DNA of 64,000 nt from Streptomyces candidus (GTDB taxonomy: Bacteria > Actinomycetota > Actinomycetes > Streptomycetales > Streptomycetaceae), in contig NZ_JACHEM010000006.1 in NCBI RefSeq assembly GCF_014207445.1, positions 248,001 to 312,000 on the forward strand, in the 5' to 3' direction. Within the stretch, counting starts at the first letter, position 1. The number at the start of each line of letters is the position of its first letter. Both the position numbers and the translations under genes were made by a program. Shown here one piece after another: positions 61,982 through 64,000 of this stretch. The notes under the pieces are model-generated. The model worked only from the letters and a program-made list of their open reading frames with translations. It made no database searches and was not told the origin of the DNA.

Positions 61982-62632
61982 CTACCGGGGCCGGGAGAAG
62001 CCGGTGCGCATGGCGCGGCGGGCTTCCGGGTGGGTGGCGGCCATCCAGAGGTGACCGGCGATGACCGTGCCCATGGCCAGCGAGAGCCAGTCGTGGACGA
62101 AGGTGGCTCCGGTGCGCCAGGTGAGCGGGGTGAGGTGGGTGAGCCACATCAGGAGACCGGTGCCGAGCATGACCAGGGTCGCGCCCGCGATCCAGCCCGC
62201 GAACAGCTTCTGCCCCGCGTTGAACTTTCCCGACGGGCGTGCGGGCCGGCGCCGGCGGACGGCGCGCAGCCAGGCCCTGTCGACCGGTGTGAGGCGGCCG
62301 AGGAGTGCGAGGTCGGCCCGGAAGGCACGGGAGGCCAGGCCCAGGAGGTACGGGACGGGCAGCAGCAGGCCCGTCCAGATGTGGACGGTGACCACCAGGT
62401 GGCGCCGCCCGACAAGTTCGGCGAGGGAGGGCAGGTAGAGGCAGCCCGCGGTGGCGAGGCAGGTGAGCATCAGGATCGCGGTGGTGCGGTGGACGAGGCG
62501 TTCGGCGGGGCTGAACCGCCGTACCGGGGCGGGCCGCGGGGTCGGGGACCATTGCGCCCCGCGCGACGGGCGCTCAGACGGTGGGGGTGTCGTCGCGTCC
62601 GTTGGACCGGCCGACCCAGGCGTCGATGTCAT
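61982..62632 (-). CDS. Cytochrome b561/YedZ-like membrane protein, partner of the next molybdoenzyme
   Basis: A 216-residue protein with four membrane helices: TAILMLTCLATAGCLYLPSL, VTVHIWTGLLLPVPYLLGLA, LFAGWIAGATLVMLGTGLLM and HDWLSLAMGTVIAGHLWMAA. Histidines suited to ligate haem lie in LVHRTT, VVTVHIW, FVHDW and AGHLW. It overlaps the end of the sulfite-oxidase-like gene by 59 bases and follows it on the same strand, so it probably exchanges electrons with that enzyme, as YedZ/MsrQ does with YedY/MsrP. ATG 62632; GTG 62524 is a shorter alternative. Confidence 0.82.
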   Translation of the reverse strand: MTSTPGSAGPTDATTPPPSERPSRGAQWSPTPRPAPVRRFSPAERLVHRTTAILMLTCLATAGCLYLPSLAELVGRRHLVVTVHIWTGLLLPVPYLLGLASRAFRADLALLGRLTPVDRAWLRAVRRRRPARPSGKFNAGQKLFAGWIAGATLVMLGTGLLMWLTHLTPLTWRTGATFVHDWLSLAMGTVIAGHLWMAATHPEARRAMRTGFSRPR

Positions 62633-63440
62633 AGCCCAACTCCTCCCAGTAACCGGGGCGCACCCGGTCCGTGACCGTGATACCCGTGAGCCATTTCGCG
62701 GATTTGTAGAAGTACATCGGCGCGACGTAGAGGCGGGCGGGGCCGCCGTGCGTGTGGGAGACGTCCTTGTCCTGCATGCGCAGGGCCACCAGAACGTCGT
62801 CCCGGCCCGCCTGTTGCAGGGTGAGGCTCTCGCTGTACACGCCGTCGAAGCAGGTGAAACGGATGGCGCGGGCGGTGGGGCGCACGCCTGCGAGCGAGAG
62901 CAGGTGGGACAGAGGGACGCCCTCGAAGGCGGTGTCCGGGACCCGCCACCCGGTCACGCACTGCACGTCGCGGACCAGCCGGGTCTGCGGCATGGCCCGG
63001 AGCTGGGCCAGGGTGTACGAGGCGGGGCGGTCCACCAGGCCGTCGACCGTGAGGCGGTAGTTCTGCGGGGTCTTCCTGGGTACGGACGAGGCGACGGAGT
63101 AGTAGCGGAAGCCGCCGCTGCCGGGCAGAAGCCCGGTGATGCCGGTGGGGTCCTTGCCGGCGGCCGCGCCCAGGAAGGAGTCGTAGCCGCTCTGCAGGTA
63201 GGGGGCCGCCGCCACACCGGCCGCGCCGAGACCGAGCATGCCCAGTACGAGACGGCGGCCGACGGGCGCGCCGCGGGACACCGGGGCGGCCGGCCGTGCC
63301 CGGGGGGAGGGTGTGCCCGGCGGCGGTGCCGGTTCGCCGCCGGGCGGTGCCGGTTCGCCGCCGGGCGGTGCCGGTTCGCCGGGCAGTGCCGGTTCGTCGT
63401 GCGGTGCCGGTTCGTCGTGGCGCGGAGGTTGAGGGGTCAC
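62574..63440 (-). CDS. Sulfite-oxidase-like (YedY/MsrP-type) molybdopterin oxidoreductase
   Basis: A 288-residue enzyme. Residues 1-58 are Pro/Glu/Gly-rich, with EPAPPGG repeats. GRRLVLGMLGLGAAGVAAAP is an uncleaved anchor or Tat-like signal, with paired Arg but no full SRRxFLK motif. The molybdopterin domain follows, with ligand Cys161 in VRDVQCVTGW, then FEGVPLSHLLSLAGV, FTCFDGVYSESLTL and HGGPARLYVAPMYFYKSAKW. It probably reduces or oxidises an S/N-oxide outside the membrane. The GTG 63440 start lacks a clear ribosome site and is uncertain. The cytochrome-like gene overlaps its end. Confidence 0.88.
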   Translation of the reverse strand: MTPQPPRHDEPAPHDEPALPGEPAPPGGEPAPPGGEPAPPPGTPSPRARPAAPVSRGAPVGRRLVLGMLGLGAAGVAAAPYLQSGYDSFLGAAAGKDPTGITGLLPGSGGFRYYSVASSVPRKTPQNYRLTVDGLVDRPASYTLAQLRAMPQTRLVRDVQCVTGWRVPDTAFEGVPLSHLLSLAGVRPTARAIRFTCFDGVYSESLTLQQAGRDDVLVALRMQDKDVSHTHGGPARLYVAPMYFYKSAKWLTGITVTDRVRPGYWEELGYDIDAWVGRSNGRDDTPTV

Positions 63441-63583
63441 ACGAGGATTCGAGCACTCGCGGCCTCCCGGTACCAGGGGCCGCGAGTGTCCGTAAGCGTT
63501 CGGTCAGATTTGCCCCGTCGCGGAGCACCGCGGCCGGGCACGCGGTGTGCGCGGACGCGCCGGCGTCGGGGACGGGCGGCCGG

Positions 63584-64000
63584 TCAGTGGCGTTCCGCGT
63601 GGGATGCGGCCGCCGCCTTGTCGAGCTGGAACGCCTCGTTGCCGAGGCCGATGCGGGCGTGCACCTCGGGCTTCTTCGCCTTGAGGACCGCTCCGTACAC
63701 CAGCCCGCCGACCGCCGTGGCGCCGATGAGGGCGGGCAGCAGCCACCTCAGTGCCGAGCCGGACTCCGCGCCGACGAGGAGGGCGAAGTCCTTGACGGTG
63801 TAGACGGCGATGCCCAGCAGCGCGGTACCCGCGACGCCCGAGCAGAGCAGCCGCCACTTCTGCGCCGCGCCCGCCCCGCGTCGTACGAAGAAGGCGATGA
63901 CCGCGAAGGACGCGACGGCCATCAGCAGGATCACGCCGAGGGCGCCGATGTTGCCCATCCAGGTGAAGAGGTGCAGGACGGGAGCGGTCGGGTCGCCGAT
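63584..64000 (-). CDS. APC-type amino-acid permease, C-terminal part (start outside window)
   Basis: The frame stays open to the window edge, so only the last 138 residues are seen. Membrane segments are GALGVILLMAVASFAVIAFF, LCSGVAGTALLGIAVYTVKD and LPALIGATAVGGLVYGAVLK, followed by KKPEVHARIGLGNEAFQLDK, a tail I know from APC-family permeases. An ATG at 63958 is internal. The cargo is unknown, probably an amino acid or amine. Confidence 0.72.
   Translation of the reverse strand: MGDPTAPVLHLFTWMGNIGALGVILLMAVASFAVIAFFVRRGAGAAQKWRLLCSGVAGTALLGIAVYTVKDFALLVGAESGSALRWLLPALIGATAVGGLVYGAVLKAKKPEVHARIGLGNEAFQLDKAAAASHAERH

Overview
The window is high-GC actinobacterial chromosome, almost certainly from a Streptomyces. 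The evidence is the pronounced G/C bias at third codon positions, frequent GTG/TTG starts, chaplins, mycothiol enzymes, an F420-type oxidoreductase and a complete Pup-proteasome locus. The gene order matches what I remember of the S. coelicolor core chromosome around the proteasome and glycerol loci. No database search was possible, so family names rest on motifs and remembered relatives.

Layout. 1-2.7 kb: the end of a sulfite-oxidase-type enzyme, a fasciclin lipoprotein and an RluA-like pseudouridine synthase. 2.8-14.4 kb, all on the minus strand: a Ski2-type helicase, TatC, TatA, two small proteins, PafC, PafB, two FKBP prolyl isomerases, the Pup ligase PafA and an MFS exporter. 14.5-21.4 kb: a divergent LacI regulator, then the proteasome core (prcA, prcB), a decayed endonuclease-VII-like gene, pup, dop and the ATPase mpa/arc. 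Pup is joined to substrates by PafA, removed by Dop and threaded into PrcAB by Mpa. PafB and PafC resemble the DNA-damage regulators of the mycobacterial locus. 21.7-26.9 kb: ferredoxin, a secreted protein, TrmI, a site-2 protease with long repeats, and a RecB-type nuclease.

27-32.2 kb: a response regulator, two tandem oligopeptide-binding lipoproteins without a transporter, and a HAD hydrolase. 32.3-41.2 kb: metH diverging from the glycerol regulon (gylR-like regulator, glpF, glpK, glpD), with matching palindromes in front of gylR and glpF. 41.3-48.1 kb: a FadR-type regulator, a PAC2 protein, and a minus-strand run of mshC, a lipid-kinase-like protein, a DUF3090 protein and a histidine phosphatase, then CorA. 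48.2-53.8 kb: an LLM oxidoreductase, an aldo/keto reductase and a large RecD2-like protein whose ATPase motifs have been lost. 53.8-56.5 kb: chaplins ChpC-like and ChpH-like and an M20 peptidase.

56.7-59.3 kb: a tRNA-Leu(GAG) gene followed by a less GC-rich accessory islet (XRE regulator, a small cysteine-containing protein, a frameshifted gene, a methyltransferase). 59.4-64 kb: an MBL hydrolase overlapping an S-(hydroxymethyl)mycothiol dehydrogenase, gluconokinase, a cytochrome-b-like protein paired with a second molybdopterin enzyme, and the end of an APC permease.

Most convergent or operon ends carry long perfect GC-rich hairpins, many without a U-run, as is usual in Streptomyces.
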